NCBI RefSeq assembly: GCF_036169555.1
Contig: NZ_CP108032.1
Coordinates: 8,122,001-8,186,000 of the forward strand
DNA from: Streptomyces sp. NBC_00306
GTDB taxonomy: Bacteria; Actinomycetota; Actinomycetes; Streptomycetales; Streptomycetaceae
DNA length: 64,000 bases
Direction of reading: 5' to 3'
The notes beneath the pieces are model-generated. The model did no database searches. It was not told the origin of the DNA and was given only the letters and a program-made list of their open reading frames with translations. Position 1 is the first letter of the stretch; every line of letters begins with the position of its first letter. Of this stretch, positions 25,697-33,563 are shown piece after piece. A program made the position numbers and the translations under genes.

Positions 25697-26050
25697 GTGA
25701 GCGAGTTCGACATCTGGGTGTACCGGCCGAGCGCGGGATATCAGGAGGGGGTCGACATCGTTGGCTACAAGGTCGAGGCCACCGACGGCAGTATCGGGAG
25801 GGTCAGCAAGCACTCCGAGGAGGTCGGCTCCTCTCATATCGTCGTCGACACCGGAGTGTGGATCTTCGGGAAGCACGTCCTGCTGCCCGCTGGGACGATC
25901 AAGCAGATCGACACCGCCGAGGAGACGGTCCACGTCGACCGGACGAAGGACCAGATCAAGGACGCCCCCGACTTCGACGAGATCAAGCACGCCGGCGAGC
26001 CCAGTTACCTGGAGCAGTTCGGCCGCTACTACGGCCAGCCCCACACGTAG
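25697..26050 (+). CDS. PRC-barrel domain protein
   Basis: This 117-aa cytoplasmic protein has a PRC-barrel at about residues 15-85 (DIVGYKVEATDGSIGRVSKH, SSHIVVDTGVWIFGKHVLLP, and IKQIDTAEETVHVDRTKDQI). The C-terminus ends EQFGRYYGQPHT. Streptomyces has many such stand-alone proteins, often stress-induced; their role is unclear. GTG 25697 follows AAAGGGG. Confidence 0.9.
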   Translation: MSEFDIWVYRPSAGYQEGVDIVGYKVEATDGSIGRVSKHSEEVGSSHIVVDTGVWIFGKHVLLPAGTIKQIDTAEETVHVDRTKDQIKDAPDFDEIKHAGEPSYLEQFGRYYGQPHT

Positions 26051-26642
26051 CCAGCCATCAGCTGACCGGCAGGCCTGGGGAAGAAACGATCGCTGTCGTA
26101 GCTGCCGACCGACCGCCGCCCGGCCAATCGTGAGTGCCGTTCAGCAGCGTCGTTGAGCTGAGCGCCTGTCACGGGCCCGGCTATCGGGGCCTGCTGACCA
26201 AAAGCGTATTGCTGCCGCTGGGCCCTGAAGTGCCGTACACCCGGGTTTGCAGTCGGGCGATAGCAGACCCGGGCCGCGGGGCAAGAGCGTCGGCGCCCCG
26301 AGGTACGAGGGCGGCACCTGCCCGCAGCGGAGGCGAAGCTCAGCGCGACCACTTCCTCCAGGCTGTCGTGTGGCCAGTAGTAGAAGCGGGCCCGAATCAT
26401 GAGGGAGCGGCCCCAGGTCGGCCTGCAGGCCGCCATCTGGTGGCCCCGGCCGCCGTGAGCAAGACCGCAGTTGACTGTGCAGGCTGCGGAACCTTTGCGT
26501 CCGGACGTGATGCTGGCTGGTCACCCACGCGGGCGCACTCCAGTCGCCCTTGCAGGCAGTCGCCCCCAGGGTCGGAGGAATGTGAGCACCGGCCGTGACC
26601 CCCTGGCCGCCTTGCGAGCTAGGCAGCCCCAAGGAGCAGACG
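26051..26642. other. Gene-poor gap
   Basis: About 590 bp without a gene that I can support on either strand; no clear repeat, tRNA or mobile-element end is seen. Confidence 0.45.
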
Positions 26643-26783
26643 GTGACAGACGATGTCCGTGTTGCTATCGGCGACGTATTTGCGCCCCAACTCATGGTTG
26701 TGGACTACATCGAGAGCATTGGCCTGGGTGCCGACAGCAAGGCGACGAGCTTGGGCTTCGCCCCGCAGGGCTCCATCGGATAG
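26643..26783 (+). CDS. Possible 46-aa protein, unknown
   Basis: A GTG at 26643 is preceded by AAGGAGCAGACG, a strong ribosome binding site. It opens 46 codons (MTDDVRVAIGDVFAPQLMVV, then DYIESIGLGADSKATSLG) to TAG 26783. The sequence is amphipathic and not recognised. It overlaps, antisense, the 3' end of a doubtful minus-strand frame that starts at 26905. It could be a 5' fragment of a larger gene. Support is limited to the binding site and codon pattern. Confidence 0.35.
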   Translation: MTDDVRVAIGDVFAPQLMVVDYIESIGLGADSKATSLGFAPQGSIG

Positions 26784-26901
26784 GGCTCCGCCGATAATGT
26801 GCCGTCGGCGGGGTTCACCTCTGGTGACCGCAGTGGAAAGCGGGCGCCGATGAACAGCACGAAGAGGTTGAAGACGGCGGCCCTGGTGTAGGCGGTGACG
26901 G

Positions 26902-27240
26902 TCATCTCATGGCTCCCTGCTTTCCGCGATGATCCGGTGCGTCTGGCGTGCTGCGGCGAGGGAGGAGTACCAGCACGCTCAGTGCGAACATCAGCACGCC
27001 CAGGGGCAGGTGCAGGGACGGGACGTGGGCGATGCCGAGCAGGACCTGAGCCGAGACGAGGGTCAGGAAGCCGGAGGCGTGCCAGACGGGCCGCAGCGAG
27101 TCGCCGCCCGGTTTTCACTCAAGTATCGCCGCGAGCCCGTACAGCATCGTCGCGCCGTACATCACGCGGGCTCCGACACTGTGCAGCGTCTCTCCGTAGG
27201 TGGAGGTCAGCAGCATGCCGGCGGAGACGGGTCCTGAGGA
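26902..27240 (-). pseudogene. Membrane protein relic with in-frame TGA
   Basis: A minus-strand frame reads TLHSVGARVMYGATMLYGLA, then AILE, then TGA at 27115-27117. Without a shift it continues KPGGDSLRPVWHASGFLTLV, then SAQVLLGIAHVPSLHLPLG and a final helix ending LSVLVLLPRR, to stop at 26902. TGG (Trp) to TGA is the likely change. The result would be a four-helix membrane protein; the true N-terminus is lost beyond about 27240. A further frame begins inside its stop (ATGA at 26905: MTVTAYTRAAVFNLFVLFIG) and is truncated after one helix. Confidence 0.5.
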
Positions 27241-27486
27241 AGAGGTGACGATGTCCGTTCTGCGTCGTCGACACCTGAGTGGCCATATCGGTGTCCATGT
27301 CTGCTTCGGGGCAGTGGACGTGTAGTGGTTCTGGTGTCGGCCGCATGGGTGATCGGGCCTGTGCGGGGGGGCCGGAGGTGGCCGCCGACAGGATGGTCGG
27401 CCCATGGGTCGGTCCGCAGCGGCGAGGGCGGGAGCAGTGGCCCCCGCCACGTCGCCCGGTGCTTCGTGGTCGCACAGCGGCGCCGT

Positions 27487-27942
27487 TCAGGTCGATCGCG
27501 CCTGCTGGGCTGACTGCAGCACCGCGGTCAGGAAGCGACGCACCGTCTCCAGTTCGCCCGTGTCGAAGCCTTCCGCGACCGCCACCACCTCGGCGATCAC
27601 CGGCCCGAAGAAGGACCACCCGAGTTCCGTGGCCTTCTCCTCCACCTCCAGCAGCACGCGCCGTCGATCGACTGTGTCCTTGGTGCGCCGGACCAGCTCC
27701 AGCCGCTCCAGCCGGTCTACCAGGGCGGTGGTACCGGCCGAGTTCAGGCGCATCTGACGACCGAGCCATCCCGGCGTGGCGGGGGTGCCGTCCCGCGCCG
27801 CGTCCAGCAGGTGGATCAAGGCGCGTACGTCGGTGGGGTGCAACCCGTGGCGCCCGGCGAACTCGGCGCCGAGCAGGTCGAACTCCACGGTCACTGCACG
27901 CAGCACGTGGACCAGCTTCATCACCGGGCTTTGGTCGTTCAT
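27487..27942 (-). CDS. MarR-family regulator, divergent to hydrolase
   Basis: This 151-aa winged-helix regulator reads MNDQSPVMKLVHVLRAVTVE, recognition region PGWLGRQMRLNSAGTTALVD, wing TKDTVDRRRVLLEV. MarR dimers usually release DNA on binding phenolic or hydrophobic ligands. The ATG at 27942 is followed on the opposite side by two operator repeats and the hydrolase gene at 28011. Auto- and cross-regulation of the divergent pair is expected. Confidence 0.92.
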   Translation of the reverse strand: MNDQSPVMKLVHVLRAVTVEFDLLGAEFAGRHGLHPTDVRALIHLLDAARDGTPATPGWLGRQMRLNSAGTTALVDRLERLELVRRTKDTVDRRRVLLEVEEKATELGWSFFGPVIAEVVAVAEGFDTGELETVRRFLTAVLQSAQQARST

Positions 27943-27969
27943 TCACGCTCCTTGGAACCCACGCTAGTA

Positions 27970-28001
27970 TCTCGCTGAACGAGATTATCGCTGAACGAGA
28001 G
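27970..28001. promoter_or_regulatory. Tandem MarR operator
   Basis: TCTCGCTGAACGAGA at 27970-27984 and ATCGCTGAACGAGAG at 27987-28001 are two copies of a TCGCTGAACGAGA motif, each partly palindromic (CTCG...CGAG). They fill the gap between divergent MarR and hydrolase genes; the second copy ends nine bases before the hydrolase start. Binding by the MarR protein would block transcription or initiation. Confidence 0.75.
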
Positions 28002-28010
28002 GACAGCCCA

Positions 28011-28841
28011 GTGTCCCAGACCGCTTTCGACCTCGCCTACGACGAACTCCGCGCCCGCTGGCCGACCTCCACCGAGGAGCGCGACGTCGACACCCCATAC
28101 GGGCGCACCCGGGTCCATGTGTACGGCCCGGTCGACGGCGCCCCGCTGGTGCTGCTGCACGGCGGCTCGGCCACCGGGCTGGTCTGGTTCGCCAACGCAC
28201 CGGCTCTGGGCCGACGCCACCGGATCCATGCCGTGGACATCCTGGGCGATGCCGGCCGCACCGACCGAAGCGGTGGCACACCCTTGAAGACCGCCGACGA
28301 TCTGACCGCCTGGCTGGACGCCCTGCTGGATGGGCTCGGCCTCACCCGTACGCACCTGTGCGGTCACTCCTACGGAGCCTGGCTGGCCGTCAGATACGCA
28401 CTGCATGCACCCCCGCGGGTCGACCGCCTCGCCCTCCTCGACCCCACCCAGGTTTTCGCCGGCTTCCGGCCCGGCTACCTGCTGCGCGCACTGCCCCTTC
28501 TCATACGCCCCACTCAGGCCCGCGCCGCCGCATTCCTGGAATGGGAGACGGCGGGGACCAACCCGGACGAAACCTGGCAACGCCTGTATGCACTCGCCGC
28601 CACCGTTCCCGGCCGCAAGTTGATCACAGGCCGCCGCCCTCGGGTGACCGATCTCCGTATGCCCGTCCTGGTCCTGCTCGCGGAAGACAGCCGCGCCCAC
28701 CACCCCGAGAAGGTCTCCGACCGAGCCAGCCGGGCGCTCCCGAAGGGCAAGGTGGTGGTAATGCCCGGAGCCACCCACCACTCGCTGCCTCTCACCGCGC
28801 CGCAACAGTTGAACGAACACCTGACTGCCTTCCTGGGCTGA
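28011..28841 (+). CDS. Alpha/beta hydrolase under MarR control
   Basis: This 276-aa alpha/beta hydrolase has oxyanion motif LLHGGSATGLVWF, nucleophile serine in CGHSYGAWLAV, acid in LVLLAEDSRAHHP, and histidine in GATHHSLPL. The substrate class (ester, epoxide, lactone) cannot be told. The GTG at 28011 sits immediately after the MarR operator; the frame is open far upstream but that part overlaps the divergent regulator and is not coding. Induction by the MarR ligand is inferred. Confidence 0.92.
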   Translation: MSQTAFDLAYDELRARWPTSTEERDVDTPYGRTRVHVYGPVDGAPLVLLHGGSATGLVWFANAPALGRRHRIHAVDILGDAGRTDRSGGTPLKTADDLTAWLDALLDGLGLTRTHLCGHSYGAWLAVRYALHAPPRVDRLALLDPTQVFAGFRPGYLLRALPLLIRPTQARAAAFLEWETAGTNPDETWQRLYALAATVPGRKLITGRRPRVTDLRMPVLVLLAEDSRAHHPEKVSDRASRALPKGKVVVMPGATHHSLPLTAPQQLNEHLTAFLG

Positions 28842-29004
28842 TACGGCAGCCTGGAACGGATAGGTGTCATCCATCGGTCACCTGTTGGATGATCTCGAGT
28901 GTCCGGCCTGCTCCGTCTTCAGTCACCAGATGCTTCGCCGCTTTTGCGGCGGCTCGACTATGTGCCGACTGCTTCACACACGGCAGGCACAGCCCACCGC
29001 GCTC

Positions 29005-29185
29005 ACTGGCTGGTCGAGTGAGTCGGCAAGCCGTTCGAGGTGAGGGACCGGAAGGGTATCGATTTGGTGGCGGCGCCGAGGGCGGCGAGTCGCCCTGCCC
29101 AGAACGGCTGATCTGCGGATACCGGCGCAGTGACCGCGGGGACTCCGGCGCGCAGCGCGGCGGCTGAGGTGCCAGTCCCGCCGTA
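29005..29185 (-). pseudogene. Glycosyltransferase (GT1/MGT-like) C-terminal relic
   Basis: On the minus strand the sequence GGTGTSAAALRAGVPAVTAP, then VSADQPFWAGRLAALGAA and IPFRSLT, matches the C-terminal nucleotide-sugar binding motif of macrolide/flavonoid-type glycosyltransferases (HHGGAGTT...GVPxVxxPxxADQPFWAxRL). A frameshift near 29045 leads to ERLADSLDQPVS. The upstream half is replaced at about 29187 by sigma factor 3 sequence on the opposite strand. Confidence 0.7.
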
Positions 29186-29882
29186 CGCGCGGAACACGCT
29201 GATCGAGATGAACCTGTCCCTCGTCAGGTTCGCGGTGCGCCGGTTCCGCAACCGGGGTGACGGGGAGATGGAGGACATCACCCAGGTCGGCACGATCGGT
29301 CTGATCAAGGCGATCGACCGGTTCGACCTCACGCGCGAGGTCGAGTTCTCCTCCTTCGCCATCCCCTACATCGTCGGCGAGATCAAACGCTTCTTCCGCG
29401 ACTCCACCTGGGCCGTGCACGTCCCGCGCCGGCTGCAGGAGCAGCGCGTCGAACTCGCCAAGGCAAAGGAAGAGCTCGCGAACCGGCTGGATCGCGATCC
29501 CACCGTCAAGGAGCTCGCCGACCACCTCGATCTCACGGAGGACGAGGTCATCGAGGGCGTCGTCGCATCCGCCGGCTATATCGCCAGCCCCATCGACATC
29601 CCCGTCCCCGGCACGGAGGGCGCCAGTGATGGCGGCCGTACCTACGCCGACATCCTGGGCGATGACGACCCGGCCATGGACCTGCTGGAAGACCTGCACG
29701 CCCTCGCGCCGCTGCTCCAGGACCTCGACGACCGCGAGCGCAGGATCATCGAAATGCGGTTCGGACAGGAACTTATCCAGGAACGCATCGGTGAAGAGCT
29801 CGGTATCTCCCAGATGCACGTCTCCCGCCTCCTCGCTCGCAGCCTGGCCAAGCTCCGCGAAGGGCTCCTCGCCCACGGCTAG
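29130..29882 (+). CDS. SigB/SigF-type sigma factor, 5'-truncated (copy 3 of 4)
   Basis: From 29187 on the sequence closely follows sigma factor 2: YARNTLIEMNLSLVRFAVRR, DITQVGTIGLIKAIDRFDL, and region 4 IGEELGISQMHVSRLLARSL. The first 66 or so residues, including PWVEDAAKVAPKDARQLSKL and LEEGTAEYQ, are missing. They are replaced by about 19 codons that are antisense to a glycosyltransferase fragment. A GTG at 29130 could start a 250-aa protein, but it has no good ribosome binding site. Regions 2 to 4 are complete, so a product might work, yet it is probably a decaying duplicate. Confidence 0.65.
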   Translation: MTAGTPARSAAAEVPVPPYARNTLIEMNLSLVRFAVRRFRNRGDGEMEDITQVGTIGLIKAIDRFDLTREVEFSSFAIPYIVGEIKRFFRDSTWAVHVPRRLQEQRVELAKAKEELANRLDRDPTVKELADHLDLTEDEVIEGVVASAGYIASPIDIPVPGTEGASDGGRTYADILGDDDPAMDLLEDLHALAPLLQDLDDRERRIIEMRFGQELIQERIGEELGISQMHVSRLLARSLAKLREGLLAHG

Positions 29883-29988
29883 GAGCGCGTGATCACGGAT
29901 GGCCAGGCCGGGCGTCTTTGAACGCCCCGGCACAGCGCGTATCGCCGCTGAAGGTGCCTGGGCACCTCTCCAGCATCCGCCTATGTGG

Positions 29989-30023
29989 CCCTGCCCGGCA
30001 GTGGGCAAGCCTGCCGGGGCAGG
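29989..30023. terminator. Terminator hairpin between sigma 3 and STAS genes
   Basis: CCTGCCCGGCAG at about 29990-30001 pairs with CTGCCGGGGCAGG at 30011-30023 with one bulge. It lies between two convergent genes. Confidence 0.5.
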
Positions 30024-30032
30024 CGGTCGTGG

Positions 30033-30371
30033 CTACGTCATGGTGGCGATTTCGTCGAGACCGGTATGCCGAAAGGCCCGCTGCACCATCCGCGGCGTGC
30101 CGTGAATGGTGACTGCCGGGGGTTCGCGCCGGGAGGTAATGGCCCGTATCAGCGCGTAGGCGCTGGCCAGGTCGAAGCGCGTGACGGCGTGCATGTCGAT
30201 GAGCCAAGCGCTGGCTTCGCTCAGCGGCGGCGCGTCGAGGATTCTCTCCAGCTCTGGCAGGGCTTCGATCCTGATCTCCCCGGCCAGCACCAGTTCCGCC
30301 CGCTGATGGTCGGCCGCGTAGACCGTGAAGCCCGGTACGGGCTGCGGGGCGACGGGATGTTCGGCTGTCAC
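30033..30371 (-). CDS. STAS-domain anti-sigma factor antagonist
   Basis: This 112-aa single STAS domain reads AELVLAGEIRIEALPELERI, then SEASAWLIDMHAVTRFDLAS and a C-terminal AVTIHGTPRMVQRAFRHTGL. The position normally held by a phosphorylatable Ser/Thr (DSSG or DSTF) is FDLAS here, so classic phosphorylation control may be lost or use the serine three residues later. It probably binds an RsbW-like ATPase. Start is ATG 30371. Close to sigma 3 and the ATPase at 32800. Confidence 0.82.
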   Translation of the reverse strand: MTAEHPVAPQPVPGFTVYAADHQRAELVLAGEIRIEALPELERILDAPPLSEASAWLIDMHAVTRFDLASAYALIRAITSRREPPAVTIHGTPRMVQRAFRHTGLDEIATMT

Positions 30372-30475
30372 GGTGACCTCCTTCGGGCGCGCAGGGCGCT
30401 CCGCTGCTCACTCTGGTCGCCCTGCCCGGCAGGCCCGGGCTACACGGGCGACCAGCCTCCGTTACGGGACGGCGC

Positions 30476-30561
30476 GGTGTGGGCCAGCGCCGCTCACACT
30501 GGCCCACACCGGGCGGGCTTGCCCAAGGGGCCCCTTGGGCAAGCCCTGCTCTCCAGCATGC
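30476..30561. repeat. Structured double-hairpin repeat, copy B
   Basis: The element is homologous to 71-156. Stem 1 has identical 12-bp arms (30476-30487 and 30499-30510) and an 11-nt loop that keeps CCGCTCA. Stem 2 at 30515-30546 is a perfect 32-bp palindrome starting GGGCTTGCCC. Relative to copy A, an A:T pair is swapped to T:A and the tip is extended symmetrically. It ends CTCCAGCATGC. A strong hairpin terminator follows about 100 bp later. Confidence 0.75.
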
Positions 30562-30656
30562 CCCTGCTGCTGTGGTTGTACTTCCCCGCCCGGGCACGCC
30601 GCGGATGCAGACGGCCGGATGGCTTTGTTCATGAAACGGACAGCGGATAACAGCAC

Positions 30657-30687
30657 GAGACCCCGGGCTGAGGGGGCCCGGGGTCTC
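30657..30687. terminator. Strong hairpin terminator
   Basis: GAGACCCCGGGC at 30657-30668 and GCCCGGGGTCTC at 30676-30687 form a perfect 12-bp stem around a 7-nt loop. It is followed by CGCTG, not a T-tract. Confidence 0.75.
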
Positions 30688-30794
30688 GCTGTGCACTGAT
30701 GTATCCGGCCGGTTTAACGATCGGCCGGCTGCCGGGGTCACGCCCTCTCCACGCCCAAGGCCACGAGGACGCCTCGGCCGGGCCCTGGGGGCGG

Positions 30795-31010
30795 TCAGGC
30801 GCTGAGGGCCTGCTCGATGCTGGGGTGGCAGGTGATGAGGGCGTCGATGCCGACCAGTGTCAACACGTGCAGGACGGCCTTCTGGGCGCCGGCGATCCGG
30901 ACCCATCCCTGTGTCTCGTTCACCTGCTGGTAGGCGGCGACGAAGAGGTTGATGACGCTGGAGTCCATGAAGGGCACACCGCTGAGGCCCACCACCATCC
31001 GCAGCGGCGG
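30795..31010 (-). pseudogene. STAS-domain relic, 5' end lost
   Basis: The minus strand reads MVVGLSGVPFMDSSVINLFV, then AAYQQVNETQGWVRIAGAQK and VLTLVGIDALITCHPSIEQA to stop at 30795. This is the second half of an anti-anti-sigma STAS domain and includes the phosphorylatable DSS motif. The first beta-alpha units expected before it are absent; upstream codons are Pro/Arg-rich and out of register. It could only yield about 70 residues. Confidence 0.65.
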
Positions 31011-31219
31011 GGGCGTCCCACGCGTGGCAAAAGGGTCGTTCGGAACGCACACCGTTGTGGAGGGGGCGTTTCCGTGGCGGCGAGAGTAGCGGCGGAGGTG
31101 CTGGGCGGGCCGTTCGGGCCAATCAGGATGGCAAGAGGTGGCCTTGGGGGTATCGGTGATGTGGCGCGCCGACGGCACTGTTGGCGCCCCGTACTGCGCG
31201 TCCTTGAGGAGCGAACGTC

Positions 31220-31813
31220 ATGTCTGAACGCAACACGGTTCTGCGCAGTCTTCACGATGTGGGGCTGGCCGCCTGGTTCGGCGGTTCCCTGATGGGCGCG
31301 GTCGGCCTCAATGGCGCGGCCAAGGCGCAAGGGGAGAACTGGGAGCAGGGGGCCAGGATTGCCAGTGCCGGATGGGCGATCTGGACGCCGGTGAACGCTG
31401 TGGCGATCGGTGTCCATCTGGTCGGCTCGAGCGGTCTGCTGGCTGCCAATGCCGCCCGCGTCGCCACCCAGCAGGGCGTCGCTGCTTCGACCATCGCCAA
31501 GACCGTCCTCACCGGCGCCGCACTCGCCGTCACCGCCTACTCCCGCGTGCTGGGCAAGAAGATCGAGCTCGCATCCTCCGACAACCCCAGCGACGCGGAG
31601 AAATCGGCCCGCCATCCACTCGACACTGGCAAGGCGGAGCGCCAGCTCGCCTGCGCCCAGTGGATCGTGCCCGCCCTGACAGGCGGCCTCCTCATCCTCA
31701 ACGCCCTGCACGGCGAGCAGCAGCGCCCCGCCCAGCAACTCCACGGCATGTGGCAGCGCTATCGCACCCTCGCCCCGCACATGCCTGCGCCGAACTGGCA
31801 CCTCTCCCGCTGA
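31220..31813 (+). CDS. Integral membrane protein of unknown function
   Basis: This 197-aa protein starts MSERNTVLRSLHDVGLAAWF, has three or four hydrophobic segments (IWTPVNAVAIGVHLVGSSGL, TIAKTVLTGAALAVTAYSRV and IVPALTGGLLILNAL), and has a polar loop of about 40 residues before the last. ATG 31220 follows GAGGAGCG. The type is widespread in Streptomyces beside stress-regulator genes, but I know no assigned function. Confidence 0.8.
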   Translation: MSERNTVLRSLHDVGLAAWFGGSLMGAVGLNGAAKAQGENWEQGARIASAGWAIWTPVNAVAIGVHLVGSSGLLAANAARVATQQGVAASTIAKTVLTGAALAVTAYSRVLGKKIELASSDNPSDAEKSARHPLDTGKAERQLACAQWIVPALTGGLLILNALHGEQQRPAQQLHGMWQRYRTLAPHMPAPNWHLSR

Positions 31814-32044
31814 ACCGGGTGCAGACCTGCTGCACGGATCGCAAACGGCTTTTGTCGCCACATGGACGATGCAGCGTCGTGCCGGGTCAGCAGAACGGGA
31901 GGCGCCGGGACCGATGATCCGGCACATGCCCGTCCGAGTGGACGCGAGCGATGCGCAGTTTGGTGGTGTCTCGCGCGAACGCGGCAGCGGGCCGGCCGTC
32001 GGACGGCCGGGCCGCTGGAAGCCGAAACTTCAGGGTCAGGTATA

Positions 32045-32215
32045 GAAGGCTTCACGAGGTCGCCGACCTTCGGGTCGGACAGCGTTCGGGCGACGTCTGC
32101 CAAGGCGACCACACCCACCCAGTCGTGCCCGGCGATCACCGGCAGTCGGCGGACCTGGTGCTGCGACATGGTGTCCTTCATGTCGTCGGCGTCGTCGGCG
32201 CCGATGGTGACCGCT
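32045..32215 (-). pseudogene. CBS-domain relic
   Basis: The minus strand reads MKDTMSQHQVRRLPVIAGHD, then WVGVVALADVARTLSDPKVG and DLV. It corresponds to the second CBS motif and C-terminus of the intact CBS protein at 9956-10372 (HKVRRLPVIDGHDLVGMVAQ). The first half of the gene is missing and its edge abuts an anti-sigma relic on the other strand. Confidence 0.75.
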
Positions 32216-32281
32216 TACCTGAAAGGTCGGGTTCGGTAGGGGTGTGGTCGTTGCTGGTCGGGGGTGGTGGGGCCGCTCGGG

Positions 32282-32420
32282 GTTGATCGCCGCTGCGCGG
32301 CAGTTCGCCACCGGCTTTGTGATGGGGCTGCGGGAGGGTCACGGCATCGCGGTGGCACGCGATGTTGTGGGCGCGGGCCAGTTGGTGGTGAGCGAGCTGG
32401 TCGACCGGCTACATCAACGG
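32282..32420 (+). pseudogene. RsbW-like anti-sigma ATPase relic, N-terminal part
   Basis: The plus strand reads LIAAARQFATGFVMGLREGH, then GIAVARDVVGAGQLVVSELV. This aligns with the first part of the relic at 14030 (SIAAARHFATGFV and VVSELITNA). It stops being similar where the N-box should finish (SELVDRLHQ) and a different gene fragment begins. Confidence 0.65.
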
Positions 32421-32496
32421 CCAGCACAGGGCGCAGGCCATGCTGGAGGCAGGCGTACGCCGCACCGTCGTCCTGCACCTTGTCGACGAGGCATAA
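32404..32496 (+). pseudogene. Unidentified gene fragment with INGQHR motif
   Basis: In a frame shifted from the anti-sigma relic, the sequence reads TGYINGQHRAQAMLEAGVRR then TVVLHLVDEA and stop. It is a strongly protein-like 3' end (a conserved GYxNGQHR-xxAMLxxGVRRT pattern), but its parent family is not certain to me. The junction at about 32404 marks a recombination point. Confidence 0.4.
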
Positions 32497-32799
32497 CTCC
32501 CGCCGTCCGTCCTTCCACTCGTACCGCCGCCGCGTTGCCCGCGCCACGCCGCCGCTGGTCGACGCCGGGTAGCCCCAGGGGATGGACTGCCGGTTGGAGA
32601 CCAGCCGTTCGGGGGCCGGCGCCGCGAAGTAGATCTGACCTTCGATGGCTAATCGGCTCGACATCAAGGGACGTACGATTGCCGGCGGGAGATCACTGGT
32701 CGACGCCAACTGCGCCAGGGCCGAGGGCTGTCCGTTCGGCATTCGTAAGCCCGCTGGACCGCTGGCGGGCTCGGATCACGCAGGCGCCATCAGTGGTTC

Positions 32800-33414
32800 T
32801 TACCGTCGCGTCGGGGTGTAACTGGTTGTGGTGGCGGCGAGGATGGGCAGTTCGAACCACGTGGTTTTGCCGGTGGTGGTGTGGTCGCTGCCCCAATGGT
32901 GGGCGAGTGCGTCGACAAGTTCGATGCCGCGTCCGTTCTCGGCGTCGGTGGCGGCAATCCGGCGGGTCGGGCCCTTCGGGTCGGCGTCTTCGACCTCGCA
33001 CCGCAGAACGCCGGCGTGGACACGCATGTGGACGTGGATGGGGCCGTGGGCGTGGAGCAAGGCGTTGGTGATGAGTTCGCTGGCCAGGAGTTGAGTCGTT
33101 TCGGCCAGTTCCTCGAGGCCCCAGGTGTTCAGCTGGGCCGCGAGAAGCCGCCGGGTGCGGCCTACCGAGGCTGGTTCACGGCGCACGGTCACGGACGACG
33201 TGTACCAGACGGTGCCGCAGTCGAGGCTTGCGCTGTGCGGGTTCAGGGCGCGCGCCCACAGAGCCGAGTGCCGCGCCATCCACGGCAGCCGAGCATGGCT
33301 GGCTCCGTGCTGTGCGCCCGGCAGCCAATGCGGGGGGAGGCGCCTGGGTGGCCGCCGGTCGGCTTGGCGTACGACGGACCCTGTGCTTGCGTCGGCGGTC
33401 TGCTGGCCGGCCAT
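32800..33414 (-). CDS. RsbW/SpoIIAB-like ATP-binding regulator
   Basis: This 204-aa protein has a C-terminal GHKL ATPase domain from about residue 75: LLASELITNALLHA (N-box), LRCEVEDADPKGP (G1 region) and ENGRGIELVDALAHHWG (ATP lid). This is the anti-sigma kinase type that phosphorylates STAS antagonists and sequesters SigB-like factors. The N-terminal 70 residues are basic and Trp/Pro-rich, unlike SpoIIAB, and may be a localisation or interaction segment. ATG 33414 follows GAAGGGAC. It is the only intact anti-sigma-type ATPase seen in the window, so it may serve several of the sigma factors here. Confidence 0.88.
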   Translation of the reverse strand: MAGQQTADASTGSVVRQADRRPPRRLPPHWLPGAQHGASHARLPWMARHSALWARALNPHSASLDCGTVWYTSSVTVRREPASVGRTRRLLAAQLNTWGLEELAETTQLLASELITNALLHAHGPIHVHMRVHAGVLRCEVEDADPKGPTRRIAATDAENGRGIELVDALAHHWGSDHTTTGKTTWFELPILAATTTSYTPTRR

Positions 33415-33478
33415 GTCAGTCCCTTCGGTCGAGCCAATGTGGCAGTACGCCGCGCTGCGCCTCCCAGTCAGTGGTTCA

Positions 33479-33494
33479 TGTAGCACTCGCTACA
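33479..33494. promoter_or_regulatory. Palindromic operator before TetR gene
   Basis: TGTAGC-ACTC-GCTACA is a perfect 6+6 inverted repeat. Related half-sites (TCTACATG and GCTACAG) follow at about 33502-33525. The tract lies between the ATPase and TetR genes and is the probable binding site of the TetR protein at 33564. Confidence 0.65.
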
Positions 33495-33563
33495 CTAAAG
33501 TCTACATGAAGCGGACGCTACAGTAAATATCTCGCATATCGGGCGTACGGGACGAGGGGTGTG

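Noticed and set aside
27279..28010. N-terminal extension of the alpha/beta hydrolase
   Set aside because: Would overlap the whole MarR gene and the operator; hydrolase similarity starts only after GTG 28011.
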